This document shows positions 21,526 through 33,900 of a stretch of 64,000 nt of DNA, piece after piece. Position numbers and translations under genes: made by a program. Position 1 is the first letter of the stretch; each line of letters begins with the position of its first letter. The stretch is taken from NCBI GenBank assembly GCA_000469685.2, contig LS997565.1, forward strand, positions 47,292,336 to 47,356,335. Direction: 5' to 3'. Origin of the DNA: Haemonchus contortus. Taxonomy: Eukaryota; Nematoda; Chromadorea; Rhabditida; Trichostrongylidae. The notes under the pieces are model-generated. The model worked only from the letters and a program-made list of their open reading frames with translations, made no database searches and was not told where the DNA came from.

Positions 21526-21762
21526 CGTAGACGTCTGAATGTCGTTCGGGTCCACCAGTGCGTTCCAGTTAATTGTAGGTTATTTAGTTAGTTAGTAGAG
21601 AAGTCATTTATGGTTTGAACAAACACATAAATTGTTAGTTAGGAACTTCGAAAACACTCTTTAAGCACAGTAATTGCCTTCGGAAGAAGCCGAAAAAAGA
21701 GAAAAAGTTAAGCAGTCGGATTGGACTCAAATTGACGTCTACGTCAGTCCTCTCCAACTCGC
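21512..21762. repeat. inverted-repeat (MITE-like) element
   Basis: ACTGACGTAGACGTC (21522-21536) is the exact reverse complement of GACGTCTACGTCAGT (21734-21748), and similarity extends outwards (TTGGAG...GGACTGACG). The ~200 bp between is AT-rich and non-coding. The TGACGTCTACG core also occurs in the direct repeats at 6953-7066 and 7265-7374. Confidence 0.65.
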
Positions 21763-22319
21763 CGGAACAACTTTGAGCTTTGTACTCAGATGTAACAAAC
21801 GTTACCGGTAACAATTAATTTGAGCCTGAGCTTTGTTAGCATTAGCTGTGGGGTGGAAGGGAAAGATACTGAAAAAAGTTGTTCGAGGTCGAGAAGTCCC
21901 ACGCAGCCGTGTCGTAGAATGCAAAAAATAAATTTGAACCAGCTTCTCAAATTATTTCTGGGAAATTTTTAGGTCCGTATCAGCCCGTATCAGTTTCTTG
22001 CTGGTGCACTTTGACTCCAATACGCGGGCCAATTCGATATCGGCCAAGACTATGAAAACTGAACTCAACTTCCTCAACCTCGCTGACCATGCGAGGTCTG
22101 CGAAGGCTATTTCTTGGACAGATCACGATTTTGAGTGTTAAAAGTACAACGCTGGAGGGTTAAAATGAATTCATAACCCATTCCAAGAAAAACGAGGGCA
22201 CGAAAGAAATCTCAGTGCATATTTGTGGCCGATTCCATGCAATAGTCCCCTGAACAGGGTCAATCACTGTATCGAAAACGGCTCCTGTTCCCTCCCTCCC
22301 TCAATTTGCTTCCAAAATA
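21763..22319. other. short intergenic stretch, nothing identified
   Basis: No coding, RNA or repeat signal seen before the mariner end; TA at 22318-22319 is the mariner target duplication. Confidence 0.4.
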
Positions 22320-22422
22320 TTAGGTTGATGCATAATTATTGCGGATTTTTTCGCGGCTTTTTTTCTCTTGACAGAATTTGAATATTGAGTTCGATTTTTC
22401 TCTAGAAATGATCTACTTGATT

Positions 22423-22437
22423 TCCTCTACAAGAATA
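22423..22437. repeat. 15-bp target-site duplication, left (nested SINE)
   Basis: TCCTCTACAAGAATA; exact second copy at 22740-22754. Confidence 0.9.
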
Positions 22438-22739
22438 AAAGGATAAAGGATAAAGTTTTTGGCCTTAATCAATCCCGTCGGAGGGATGCGCCCCCGCACT
22501 CGACTTTCATTCAGAGTCGTAGTGGCGTAATGAGTGCGTATGTGGCCTATACAATGACTTGCGGTGGCCAGCCGATGTACAAGTCAGCGCTTTCATCCTC
22601 CCAGACGAGTCTGGTACCAATTCACCGACCCCGGAGGGATGGAAGGCTTGGTTGGCCTAGGCGGGCATCGATCCGGGAATCGAACCCCTGACCGTGCGTG
22701 TGATATAGTGCGCCACTTGCCACTACACCACCTCTGCCC
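22438..22739 (-). mobile_element. tRNA-derived SINE-like element, best-preserved copy
   Basis: On the minus strand it starts at 22739 with a tRNA-like head, GGGCAGAGGTGGTGTAGTGG (A-box TGGTGTAGTGG). Then come AGGGGTTCGATTCCCGG (B-box GGTTCGATTCC) and a terminal TGCCC that can pair with the initial GGGCA. The unrelated ~200-bp body has blocks 'aagccttccatccctcc', 'accagactcgtctggga' and 'gacttgtacatcggctggcc'. The 3' end is a simple repeat, (CTTTATC)n. A perfect 15-bp duplication flanks it inside the mariner, so it is the younger insertion. The internal A and B boxes should give Pol III transcription; movement would need a LINE such as the RTE here (inference). Confidence 0.88.
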
Positions 22740-22754
22740 TCCTCTACAAGAATA
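22740..22754. repeat. 15-bp target-site duplication, right (nested SINE)
   Basis: Exact copy of 22423-22437; mariner sequence resumes after it. Confidence 0.9.
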
Positions 22755-22990
22755 TATTCAAAAAACCATCCGCATATTCGCGAAATTAGGCTTAACTACT
22801 TCGAGAAAGATTGGAAGGTGGCACAGTCATTCCGCGATCTCAGTAACTTTTCGGCGATCGAACAATCAGCCAGAGCCAACCAAGAAGTGAGATCTGCCCC
22901 TAAATCTGCCATATTCACCAGCAGGAATTTTTATGGATTATCTCGTTAACCGTTGCCAACCGTTCATCGAAAAAATGGCTAGAGAATAGA

Positions 22991-23121
22991 AGTTACGTCG
23001 ATTTGGATGACTTGATGGCCGATGTCAAGGCGTGGATCGCCCGTAAGGATCAAAACTTCTTCGCTTTTGGGATCCGACTAACTAATCAATGGGAAGCAGT
23101 GCTTGACCTAGATGGTGAATA
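22991..23121 (+). pseudogene. mariner transposase C-terminal remnant
   Basis: An open frame of ~43 codons ends at TAA 23119-23121. It contains SYVDLDDLMADVKAWIARKD then NFFAFGIRLTNQWEAVLDLD, matching the end of mariner transposases (the 'FF..GI..L..RW..V...G.Y' pattern). Upstream the frame breaks at a stop, and the catalytic DDE/D region is deleted. It cannot encode an active enzyme. Confidence 0.75.
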
Positions 23122-23327
23122 AGTTCCGGAGTAATTATTTGAATATGTCTTTGCTTGGTATTTCTATAGCTTCTTCAAGTAAAATTTGCTGGACGAAATC
23201 CGCAATGATTATGCATCAACCTAATATATAGAGGCAGGTAAAATGCAGGGGAAATAGAAAATATCAAAGTAATCGTGTTTTGACCGCCAGGAAGTCATGT
23301 GTGCTTTCACTAGCACCTAATGAACTG

Positions 23328-23547
23328 TCGCCAAAAAGTTACTGAGATCGCGGAATGACTGTGCCACCTTCCAATCTTTCTCGAAGTAGTTAAGCCTGAT
23401 TTCGCGAGTATGCGGATGGTTTTTCAAGTATGTTCTTGTTGAGGAAATCAAGTAGATCATTTCTAGAAAAACCCGAACTTTGTATTCAAATTCTATCGAG
23501 AGAAAAAAAGCTGCGAAAAAATCCGCAATAATTATGCATCATCCTAA
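23328..23547 (-). mobile_element. mariner 5'-end fragment (copy 2, inverted)
   Basis: Read on the minus strand from 23547 it starts TTAGGATGATGCATAAT and follows the 5' part of copy 1 for ~220 bp, to the segment matching 22860-22875, then stops. It lacks the SINE, so it shows the uninterrupted sequence at the SINE site. The TA at 23548-23549 is at its outer end. With copy 1 it forms a large inverted repeat. Confidence 0.8.
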
Positions 23548-23557
23548 TACAATCCCG

Positions 23558-23803
23558 TTAGTTCATACTTCCCGTACCACTGACTGGTTCCAAAACAGGG
23601 TGAAGGGGAGGGTCAAAGGATGGTGCAGGAGAAGGTGGAGGTGAACTGTCATCTCGTATGATACCTTCAATAAAGACGAAACTCTTTTCCTTAAGCGTAG
23701 AAACATGGCCTATCCGAGAGGATGCGACATATTCGCCAGAATCCCATAACACGAGTTTCAAGGAATTCAGTCGCCTCTCAACGTAACCACCGACATTCGC
23801 CAT
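23558..23803 (-). CDS. possible small gene or exon with Ig-like C-terminal strand (unidentified)
   Basis: An 81-codon frame from ATG. Residues ~14-34 (NSLKLVLWDSGEYVASSRIG) resemble the E/F/G-strand region of an Ig domain (L.L...DSGxYxC.A.N..G), but the usual Cys is replaced. The tail is Pro/Ser-rich (SSPPPSPAPSFDPP). A stop lies just upstream in frame, so ATG 23803 would be the start. The stop codon is only ~10 bp from the inverted mariner end. It may be the 3' part of a gene that includes the exon-like segment at 24455-24524; the phases could not be reconciled. Confidence 0.3.
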   Translation of the reverse strand: MANVGGYVERRLNSLKLVLWDSGEYVASSRIGHVSTLKEKSFVFIEGIIRDDSSPPPSPAPSFDPPLHPVLEPVSGTGSMN

Positions 23804-24454
23804 ATATCATAGTCTGAGAGGCAGTTTGGCACTGACTGGAGACTTTTTAGGTGTAGTCAAATTGCCCGCATCAACAGTATGGGAAACACCTAATTACTTG
23901 CGTCATGGGAGGGAAGGTCGCAGTGATTTTTGAATGAGTTCCCTCTTAAATCCACATTTGTGGGATCAGCCATGGCTAGACATAAGGGATCAGACGCGTT
24001 CTAATACGCCAACTACCTAAAGTCCCGCTCAGGGTCAAGTTTGTCTCAGCTGGTGTTTTATGTTAGTAATTCCCATGTTACCTACTTGCCCATCTACTAG
24101 ATATAGCACCGACGAAAAACTATAAGTCGTCGTAATAACTTTTTTACCTTAATTTCCCTCCTACAGTGTCTGAGCGTGCATTGCAGCAGGGAAAAGAAGA
24201 GGAAGGTCTTGAAATGAATCCTGTAGAAAGAACCCTGTTTTCCTCCTCTGTCCGTCATTTTGGAAAAAACCGCTCTGGGAAGACTTTATGGCTAGAGGGG
24301 AGGAAAGAAATGTGGGCTTCGTAGGTGTGCAGGAAATCTTTTCGGGATGTAATTCATGTAGCTGTGCCTTGAACTTTTTTTAAACGACGATTACGATGAG
24401 TTGTGAAGTTAGATCCCAGAGACGTACTTTAAGAGAACGAATTCGTGCACTTAC

Positions 24455-24524
24455 CAGTATTACGCTTTCTCCTGCAATGAATGTCATCGTTGTACGAGCA
24501 CTTTCCCATGCTCGATCCCATAAC
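24455..24524 (-). CDS. possible 70-bp internal exon (unidentified)
   Basis: On the minus strand a consensus acceptor (AAATTTCAG, just above 24524) and a consensus donor (ACTG|GTAAGTGC at 24455) bracket 70 bp. Entered after one base it reads LWDRAWESARTTMTFIAGES and on, ending in phase 0. The AGESVIL segment resembles the B strand of an Ig domain. A donor-like TGTC|GTGAGT lies upstream at ~24777. The splice signals are good; the product is unknown. Confidence 0.35.
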
Positions 24525-24839
24525 CTGAAATTTAATCAAATAAATTAAAGTGCCATTGTAAAAAAGGAAGGAAAAACGATGGCGGTCACGTCGAAATAGA
24601 ATGAACGATAAATAGAGATATTGAATGGTAAATAAAAATGTACACAGAAAATTTTATAAAGGAGCAAAGCTGGAGGTGCAACACGACTTCAGCGTTATCA
24701 ATACTTTTGTTATCAGGATGAAGATAAAGCTTTAAGTTCGAGTCCATCTTCCTGAATTCGAGGAAATGAAACTCACGACATTTCGCTTTCGAGGCTGCCC
24801 AACGGTCAGCTCTGACAGCTTCACCTATCCAAAAGACCA

Positions 24840-27483
24840 CGCCTTTTCCTTATCAGCAAGGAGATGGAGGGGTAAAAACATTGTGGAGAGACCTTATGGA
24901 AAGTATAATTGAAGGAGAAAGCAGAGGAAATCATCCTGACAACCGGAACCATATAGCATAGCTAAAATCAATAGGTGCTATAAAATAAATCATCTTAATA
25001 TGAGGCACATCGTGATGTTCTTTAACGTTTTCTTAGATCAAGTGGATAGATAAGATTTCGTCGATTTTCGACAGTTTTCTCCATTCTCTATTGCCAGGAT
25101 AATATAATAGCTTGCAATTGCAAAAATTACAATTACAAAACAATATAATTATAATTTTTTGACAAAGCAAAGCGCTTCAAAAGAGAACACATTCTCTGGC
25201 TTACTCGTTGATCATCGAACAAAAGTTCCACGCATTGAACTTCAGGATTCTCATACTAGCCCCTGAACCATTTTTTCCTTCTTGTTATCAAAGAGTACTG
25301 CATAAGCCTCGAGGTCCGAGCTATTTGATCTTTCTGCCTGTGCTTGGCTTCGAGTTAACAATGCACTCACAGAAGGTTTTCGTCCAAGGGGGTCGACTAC
25401 ATTCCACAGCCACTGGTCAGGTAAGAGGATATGCTACAAGTAATGAGAATAAGCCAGGACGGTCATTTCCTCCCCAATCATTAGGTGAATGCCATGTTAG
25501 CTTAATTGAGCACGACTAATTGAAAATCTCTGCAGCATCTTCTGATAAGCTGAACTCTGAGTTCCTCAGTAGTTACAGTGGTTTTGTAGGTCACTCTACG
25601 GAGACTATGTGTAAAGCCTTCAAAATAGAAACTAATTAACCAAGAAAATGAAATGTTTAAAGGTCTCCTCTGAGCTGCCAACAGACTCGTCTTCTTGGCG
25701 ACTATTCACAAAAAATTTCGAGGGTCAGTATGAGCCGTTGGTGCCTTAGCGAACTTTCCTTAGTAGCTTGATTCACATCCTCTGAAGTGTTGCTATCGGT
25801 AATTATCCCTCAGAAGTGGAATTCACGAGTAAACAACTTTGCAGGTTATTTTGCAAGTAATTCTAAAAAATCAACTCTGTCAGCCACTGTACACTACCAT
25901 CTATCAAGAAGGAAACGGCTTAGGGAATGTGCGCTCAGAAGAACTGTGAACAAGGAAGGGCGCAAAATGGAGACCCATCCCAGTGGATTGAGGCCCACCC
26001 ATATCAAGTGAACAGGCTCCTTCGTCCACGAAAATGTGATTAGTAGTACATCATTCAAGGGAAGGCGAACTTTCTGTAGATCAACCCTGCACTTTTAATT
26101 TGCTTCAGTTCTAAACTGGAATTTCAATGAGTGACCTTCTTCAGGAGAATTCATTACATTCATTCCCAATGTAAACTTGACTCAATGGTTCGTGGCTGTT
26201 TACAATCTATCCAATTGTCCTGAGGGATTACTAGAATCCTTAACATTGAGGAGTTTCAAAGTAATAGTTGAAGGCGATATACAATTGACGAGAAGGCAGA
26301 ACAGGAACAGGTGCCGAAGGCGACACTGACAATGCCACCTCTTCGAAAACTTGAAGGCGGAGCCAACAAGCTTAAGGGATAGGATTTCAGGCAGTGTCAG
26401 CTACCAAATTGCGTGCAAGAATCACGGCAATTAAGCCATTCAGAAAAAGATATATGGCCCTTATGAGTGTCGTATAGAAATGTAGCTGGCTGATTGACTC
26501 CTATAATGAAATGCGAAAGAACTCGAGATCAGGATCCTACGAGGTTTTGTTTCTATGCATAGTTAGGAATCGAAGATCGCTGGAGGTGATTTCTTGTTGC
26601 AAAGGAGAATGTAGTTACCGATTACTCAACTTTGAAGCTCATCACAGAATCTCTCTATTCTAGGCTTCTAGTCGTTAGCTAGGAATCACAAGTGGATCGT
26701 TGGGAACGGGCAAAAACAGTGCCAACAATTCACTCTTATAAATATGTACCTACTGAGCATCGAAGCAGTGGCCTTTGAGCTTTTGTGTACGATTACCTAT
26801 GCAATGCACGTAATTCTGCTCAGAATATCTTAGGCAGAGGGATCCATCCGTTTCAGCGAAGCTCCTTGGGATGCAGCTACCGTAATTATCTGACGGAGAA
26901 GGGAAATGACTACGTCGAGAGGTTTTCGTTTCTAGTGAGACCTATAATTATATGGGATGAGAAATTTAAGTGGGGACTAGAGCAAAGTTGCAAGTGATGT
27001 ATAATTAACCACACTGCACACGAGAATTGGACGTCGATCCGAATGCTATGCCTTCCCTCGTAACTTTCTAGCCTACGATCCCTCAACCCCTATCGCACAA
27101 ATGAGCCAGACTTTGACAAAAATCGGCCGGGACCATGATTCCGAGCGGAGACCATTTCTGGTTTACAAGAGGTGCGATTGCTATGGGGTACAAGCCAGTG
27201 GAAAGATGCCAAGGCTGCAGGAAAGCAGTATATATGTGTGGCCTGCGTTGAAGGAAAAGAGAGATAACGTAGGAAACTGTCCATAGAAGTAGTGACCTGC
27301 AGGAACGAAAGCCTCAACCATGATGTATGTCTAAGTTGGTGGTGAAATGGAAAGAGAGCTCGGGTGGGAGGGCATCACTGGTCGCATTTATTGTGGTATA
27401 ATATCGAGACGTACTCTCCCATTGTCTTTGCACACAGCCCTGAGGAAAAAGAAGAAACAGATGTCTCATTATGACCGACTCCT
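24840..27483. other. 2.6 kb without a supported gene
   Basis: Open frames of at most 103 codons (for example 25208-25519) lack motifs. No tRNA, repeat pair or transposon end was seen. Confidence 0.4.
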
Positions 27484-27580
27484 GACTAGTTCCTGGTTTT
27501 TTTTATGGAACCAGGCTAACTAGCAGCTGAGGGATGTGATGTTGTGAGTACGGCTCAACGTTTAGAGCCGTACCCACAAC
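27484..27580. repeat. two adjacent hairpins
   Basis: The first hairpin pairs CTAGTTCCTGGTT (from 27484) with AACCAGGCTAACTAG, with a small bulge, around a T-rich loop. The second pairs GTTGTGAGTACGGCTC (27541-27556) with GAGCCGTACCCACAAC (27565-27580): 15 of 16 bp around an 8-nt loop. They could be transposon-end relics or structured RNA; no poly-T terminator follows the second stem. Confidence 0.65.
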
Positions 27581-30500
27581 AATACTCCTCCGGGTTGTTC
27601 CATGATCAGGCTTTTGCGAAGGACGGTAGTTACCAGAACTTCGGCCTTTGAACCTTTGGAGTCTCTCGTTGGAACCCAGAAAAGAAATGCATATAATTGC
27701 TAATCTCCTGCAATCCATCCATCTCTTCTTTCCTTCGAGCGAGTCTTGCTCCTTAGGCACGGCATCTATCTTAAGTGGATAGCTGGAGACCGCTGAATAA
27801 TTGTTGGCTTACATATAACAAATGTTCTGACTTGACTTCCTGAAAGCCCGTTGCACTGACTCACTTCAAAGAAATTCAACGAGATGCTTGGAGATGTATA
27901 AAAACAAATAAAAGGACTTCATTCGAAGCGACTTGAATGAATAACCAGCAAGATGATTTTGCAAATAACTCCCTATCGCGAATGACTAGCTCTTGTCACG
28001 AATTGGTAAACGAAAAAAACGAACCCAGAAAAGTATTATATCGCATGATTACTTTTAATTACATTAACTTTCATCAGAGAATAAGCTGAATGCTGCTAAA
28101 AATGGAGTTGTCGTGCGGGAAGAAAGCTTAGCAGTCCCCATCCTGTGAAAAAAGTGTGGGTGAGACCAAGGTATCAGCGGGAGGAACTAAGCCTGCTGAC
28201 TATTCCTACCAGTACTTTTTTTGGTTCCAACAAGGAATTTCAGTACAGTACAGCAAGTAAATCCAGTTATTGATATGAATAACCGACTTTCAGTCAGAAT
28301 TTGTAAGGCAATCCCAAATGGAGGCAACCTGTTAGCTTAAGCAATCTAATGGTTGAATTACGACTTCGGCGCTGGAGATAATAGAAAGATGAAAAGAACC
28401 ACGTCAAAGTAATTAGAGAGAGAGGGTTTTCCAAAAAATTACAGTTACAAAAAAGGATGAGTAAGACAGTCTAGAAAAAGACCAGCTCAGTTTTTGTTCC
28501 CACATGCCCTCGCTAAATGCGTGGGACTTCATTAGCCCCACAAGAATGATGAAATGTAGTCAAACCGCTACTCTTGGACGGACCCGAACCTGCACTCGAG
28601 CTTTTCAGCATATTCTTCCATCCCTCATTGTAATCATAATTTCAGCCATATCTTATCGGAACTCAAGTTACAATTTCGCAGAGAAACAGCTGTTCAAGAC
28701 CAGTAGCCTTGCACTGAGTTTATACAAAAAAATTCAGCTTAAAGATCCCTTACTCTACCCTCCCTCTACGGTAATAGCAACGGATAAAGCGACCTTTGCC
28801 TTATAACAGGCCCCCTGTTAATAGCGAAACAGCTGTCAACCACCAAAAACGAGGACACTTCGCTGCCAGACACGGCTTGAGATCGCATGAGCAAATTGGA
28901 CTGAACAATGGATCGGAGTAGGTGATAACTATTGATAAACACCAATAAGGGCACCATGAAGGTGAATGTTCGGGATACGCCACTCTTATGAGTTACAATA
29001 TTTTGAGAGCATAATTGTTGAATTTCGCCAGGCAAAATACTAGTGGAACCGGTAGGCAAGGGTGATGATAATAAGACAAATGATAACAAGAAATAAGGCA
29101 GAATTTGTCAATAGATTTGTGATGTTGTTTTTCCAAATAATAGATCCTTCACATTGGCAAATGATTAAAAAGTTCAAAATCATTTGATATCAAGTGATAA
29201 GGGCTGATAAAAACAGACATTAAGCGGTCAAATGGTTATTATGACAAGATTATTTTATTCTTGAGTGTGGTTTTATTCTTGACGGACAACTATTGAGGGA
29301 AGAATTGAACTTATCTGACACTAAATAACCATTAATCTTTTTCAATTCTATTATATTCAAACCGTCGACACACAATAGACGTTTGTGGAGCCACTGTATG
29401 TTGTGAAAAACATTTGCTTCTTCTACACATTCATCATGATTATTGTTCATCAACAACACTAGTCATCTGTGTCGGCTTTCCGTTGTGAGCAAGGGCATCG
29501 TCTCACTGAGCGAGTAATGCATGTTTTCGATCAGCAAGGAAAATATAGCTGTGAATGTTTGCCAGAGAAAGGGATAAACAATAAAGGAGGCAATCGGAGT
29601 CAACGGAGGGTCGTTTTACTTTCACTAATGGTGAACGACACGCTTCATCAGCAAGGTCGGTGATATATAAAAAATAAAGAAGTATCGTAGGAGCATAGTT
29701 ACCATGACCAGATCACGGTATGCACTTATTAAGAATATTGCTTTCAATAAAATTCAAATTTAAATTTTTGACTTGATGTAGTGAAGTCCCAAAAGCTCTC
29801 CAACTTGTTAAGAAGTGGTTCCGAGTACAGAAGAACGTGAAAAGCCACTGTACAAAGTCCCTGTTAGTGCACTTTTATATACATAGCTTTCAGAAAGCAA
29901 AAATATTCGTTGAGGTTTTCCCTAATACGTCTCTGGACTGTAATGAAACTATGACAAACTATGAGGGCCTTGCCAAGATGTTAGGGAAGATCTCAATATT
30001 TCAAATGGATCGCCCCATGAGCCCGACTTCAACCATCTTACAGGCAAACGTGCAGCGTGATCAAACGAAATGGAAGTTTTCATACTCCTTTCAATTCGAT
30101 TGATAGGTTCGCACTAACCATTTTTCAGTTCCTGCTCCTGCTATGTACTGCAGACTGCCCAAGTATTGAGCCAGAACAATTCGAGGAAACAAATTTTTGG
30201 AATATTATCGAGAGATAGGTGGAATTTGGAAAAAGCCGATTATCTGTTGTAGTTAGGCCGTACTTGAGAAGTAATCTTTGAGTTGTACGATAAACGTTTC
30301 TCGGAATGCAAGAAACCGTTCACAAGTACTTTCACTGAGCAGAATGATTAAGCTGAATGTAGTTCGTAAGCTTCCTATAGAATAGTCTAGATTAAGAAGG
30401 GTGCTAGTAGTGTTAGTAAGCTGAGGATTGTATAATTGTAAGTGTGATAAAGTACATCATTGAGGAAGTTCACTCGCTCGAGTTGATTTTCTCGGATTGG

Positions 30501-30890
30501 GAAACACGATGCCATTACCATACTAGTGTCGTATTATTCAAGTGAACTACTTCCATATTTCTACCTATACTACTACTTTAATTTTTCCTCTTCCAACAAA
30601 CGACAGCGGAAGAGGTATAGCAGTGAAAGGATAGAATCAATCTGCTACCGTTAGCACCGGGGAACCAAGCCTCGGTTCTGATTTGCAAAGGTCAAAAATA
30701 TCTACACAAAACCCACCTATTCCAAAATGTACCTACCCAATATTATCAATAGTTGGAGATAGTTTTTCTCCCCGAAACAGCTCGGCATCCATTTCAGTAC
30801 AGTATTCTGAATGGAAGTGAATACAGAGACACATTTCGAAACAGACCCATCAAGGTCAGAGACTGTTTCTTTTCAAATTTCCATAACCAG
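27581..30890. other. 3.3 kb without a supported gene
   Basis: Frames of at most 107 codons, several of them opposing each other (28504-29089). After an acceptor-like TTTTTCAG at ~30131 two different frames stay open for 30-40 codons; without partner exons neither is called. Confidence 0.4.
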
Positions 30891-30965
30891 ATGGAGATGA
30901 TGTAGTGGTAAGTGGGGGCACTCTTAAACACACATGTTTGGGATCAAATCCAGTTTCTATTCTCA
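30891..30965 (+). mobile_element. tRNA-like SINE head fragment
   Basis: ATGATGTAGTGGTAAGTG (A-box) and TTTGGGATCAAATCCAG (B-box) at the spacing of the family head. The family's tail blocks do not clearly follow, so this is a decayed or truncated copy. Confidence 0.5.
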
Positions 30966-33900
30966 CCGAACAGCAAAACTTTACCTCGAACGTGACTCTA
31001 ATCAGCACTTTCTCAGTCTAATAAGAGCTTTCCTCTAGTCATCGTAATGAATAATTTGAATTGGTATGAAGGAAAAGAAGGACTTATTCACGGTGAACGG
31101 TTGGAAGGAGGATTTCCCTCACAGTAATCAGAGCAAGAATGGTGTGCATTTCAATGGTCCCAGAACTGATACCATCCATTCGCTTGGACGAATTTTCCAC
31201 TTCCTCAGAGGGACGAAATTATTCTAAGTAGATGAGGGGTCGCTTTGAAAAATATTTCCAGTATATAGGTAAAAATGGATTGCTACGGTAGATCACCTTC
31301 GAAAAACACGGAACCGCAGGAGTGCATAGTCAACAATTACTCAGAGGCCTTACTCTTCAGATTCTGACTCTACCAATGTTACGTGAACTTTTTAAAATGC
31401 TGAAAGCTAACAAAGAAAAGATGGCATTCCAATATTCAAATGGTGCGATTTCATTGTTAAACGGTAACGGATCTCGTCGACATAATGACTAATGCAAGAC
31501 AATGAGTCAGTCTGAAAAAAACATTCGTGTAGAGATAATTACAGCTGCTGAAAATGTTCGCGACGTTCATAGATGATGGGTGGGCTGATATTATTCACCT
31601 TTTCTCTCGGGTGGGAACAATGCCATTGTTTGATGTGATCATGCATAAAAACTAGAGATAAATACTATCAGTTTTTGACACGATACAAGTATTTCCCAAG
31701 GGGAAACTATAATTACGTATGCATTAAAAAGAACATTCCATTAGATTCCTCGAACAAAATAAATCGCCAAATATTCAGTGATAGATTGCGATTTTAAAGA
31801 GAAAGAAAAAGAGAGAGAAAAACTTGAAATCTGAGCCGGGTGGGAGCTTCAGTCTGGGAAGAGGGTTCCCGAATGTTATTTGCGTTATTAAATTATTTGT
31901 GTAAATAGACTTGAGGAATCGAGGAAGTTCAGCATTAAAGGGAAAATGGCTCTGAACAAAAAAAAGAAGGGGAACTGAAATGAAAAGCATAATAGTATGT
32001 TAGCTACCACGGGTATTAGATTGAAGCTACAATAAGTGGAATTCTCTTGAATCGATAATTGAAGGCCAGAAAATCAACTTTTTCGTCTGTAATATTTCTA
32101 GCAATTCAGTTCTTACCAATACCGCTGAACGGAGTTTGCGGAATACTCTCTGTAGACCTTCTCTGGATTTTGGATCCGAAATTCTTTTTCTGATCAAAAC
32201 TTATTTTGTGGGACCCATGTGTTTCTCTCAGAGTTGCCTTCAAGTTTGGGCCAAGATTTAATTCAACACAGTAGTGATAAAAAGCTTTTTGACCACTGAA
32301 AACTGTTGCAACTAACAAAATCAGTTCATCCCAAGAAAAGGATCAAAACCAAATGATGTTACTGCCCCACTCCCATGAAAGAAGCTTTAAAATCCATGAT
32401 CTAATCCATCTTCCCGTGGGGATCCTCCGAGATCCGAAGGTTGTTAGTTGTTGCCAACTTTGTTAGAAAGATGAAATTCAAGCTTTAGAATTAGCTTCGC
32501 ACCAATTTAGGAGCCCTATACGACCGGTATGACGTATACTCGAGAAGACCGACTACCTACTCTGAATCCCAGCACAAATTCGAAAGTGAGAACATGAGGG
32601 AGGGCTAACAAGATTTGATTAATTATGATGATCCATTCCTCTGACCACTACGCCAGTCCAGTATCGACAGCCCTAAAAACGAGTGAGGGTGGTATCAACA
32701 GATTTGAATTTTTGATTGTTTACCAGCGCCTAAGAGCGAAAAATGAAAACATCAAGGATTCCCCTGATAGAGTCTATCTACCGATAATTTCGTAATATAT
32801 GTGCGATAGTTCAGAAAAAATAGAAAATAACACCAATTCGGAGAACCTTTTCTTGCAATGACATGCAGAATGCTGCATCCTCCAAAAAAGTGAAACACGA
32901 GCTCAGGGTGGCGTTCTCGATGAAAAAAGTACTGAGATTGATTTCGTCAGGGGGATTTTGTAATTTTTTTTGCAAGTACCCAGAAAGCCTCAGGTCAGCA
33001 TGGGTAGTCATCTCATCCAGAAACTGTCAGTTTGTAAAAGTCCAAGTTGCTCTTTGGAAACAAAATGTTAGTAGCACAGGGGTGATAGAGATTGTTCTTG
33101 CAAGGATCTTAATTAGGAGGCTTCCGGCGTCTTCAGAATAGACTTAACTCTCAGTATTCCAAAAATAACTGGCTTTCAGGGAAACTCTGAAAAACGATGG
33201 GCACTTGGCTGGACCATCGACTAGACATCGCAAAATTTATTGTGTAGAGATTTGTCTACGTGAATGCCTTTACAACACCGGATTGAGTTCGAAGGTGTGG
33301 TGCTTCTCAAAAAGCTGTCAGCTGGTAGTTCAGCATTCATCATCGGACTTTTGAACTCGTTTTTATTTAGAACTGAACTCGCTGTCCAATCAAAAATCTA
33401 CATAACACCAATCATCAGAGATTAGCAGGGCTCCATGTGCATGGGTGAGGAAAACGGAAACTCGGTCTATGAACTTGCTCATTGCCGGAAATGCGTCGGG
33501 ATACATATAGCATGGAACAACCTGGATCCTGATTGTTGAACGAGCGGAAGAATAGGTACACCTTGAGAGTTTGCAGAGTAACTTCGACTTTGAGGGTGAA
33601 AAGTCTAAGTTCATTAAGTGCTCATGTAAACCTAGCGACTCTCTATGTCGACTTAAAAACGATATGTGCCTTGACCTCTTTGAAATTTGTATCAGTCTTC
33701 ACAAGTGCATGGAACTTTACATCATATTTGAAATAAGGTATAACACGGCTCGGACCAGCAAAGGTAGGTAGTCGCCCTTTCCTGTCGGCAACTCTTCGCT
33801 AGATTTGCTCAAATCTGTACCAAATTTGCTATAAAAACCTGCCTACCTGAAAGTCCATGATACCGAGATGTGGAAAAGAGGATGTAGCAACTACTCTCGT

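Larger units (their letters stand above)
22320..23224 (+). mobile_element. internally deleted mariner element (copy 1) with nested SINE
   Basis: The terminal inverted repeats begin TTAGGTTGATGCATAAT (22320-) and match the reverse complement of the right end (23195-23224) with one mismatch in about 29 bp. Both ends are flanked by TA, the mariner target. Without the nested SINE and its duplication the element is only ~590 bp, less than half a full mariner (~1.3 kb). It keeps a 3' remnant of transposase coding sequence. It is non-autonomous. Confidence 0.85.

Noticed and set aside
30131..30240. Acceptor-preceded frames, one starting FLLLLCTADCPS
   Set aside because: Two different frames are open over the same bases and neither has a partner exon.
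32641..32659. Possible minus-strand SINE head
   Set aside because: Only an A-box-like string; no convincing B-box or family body.
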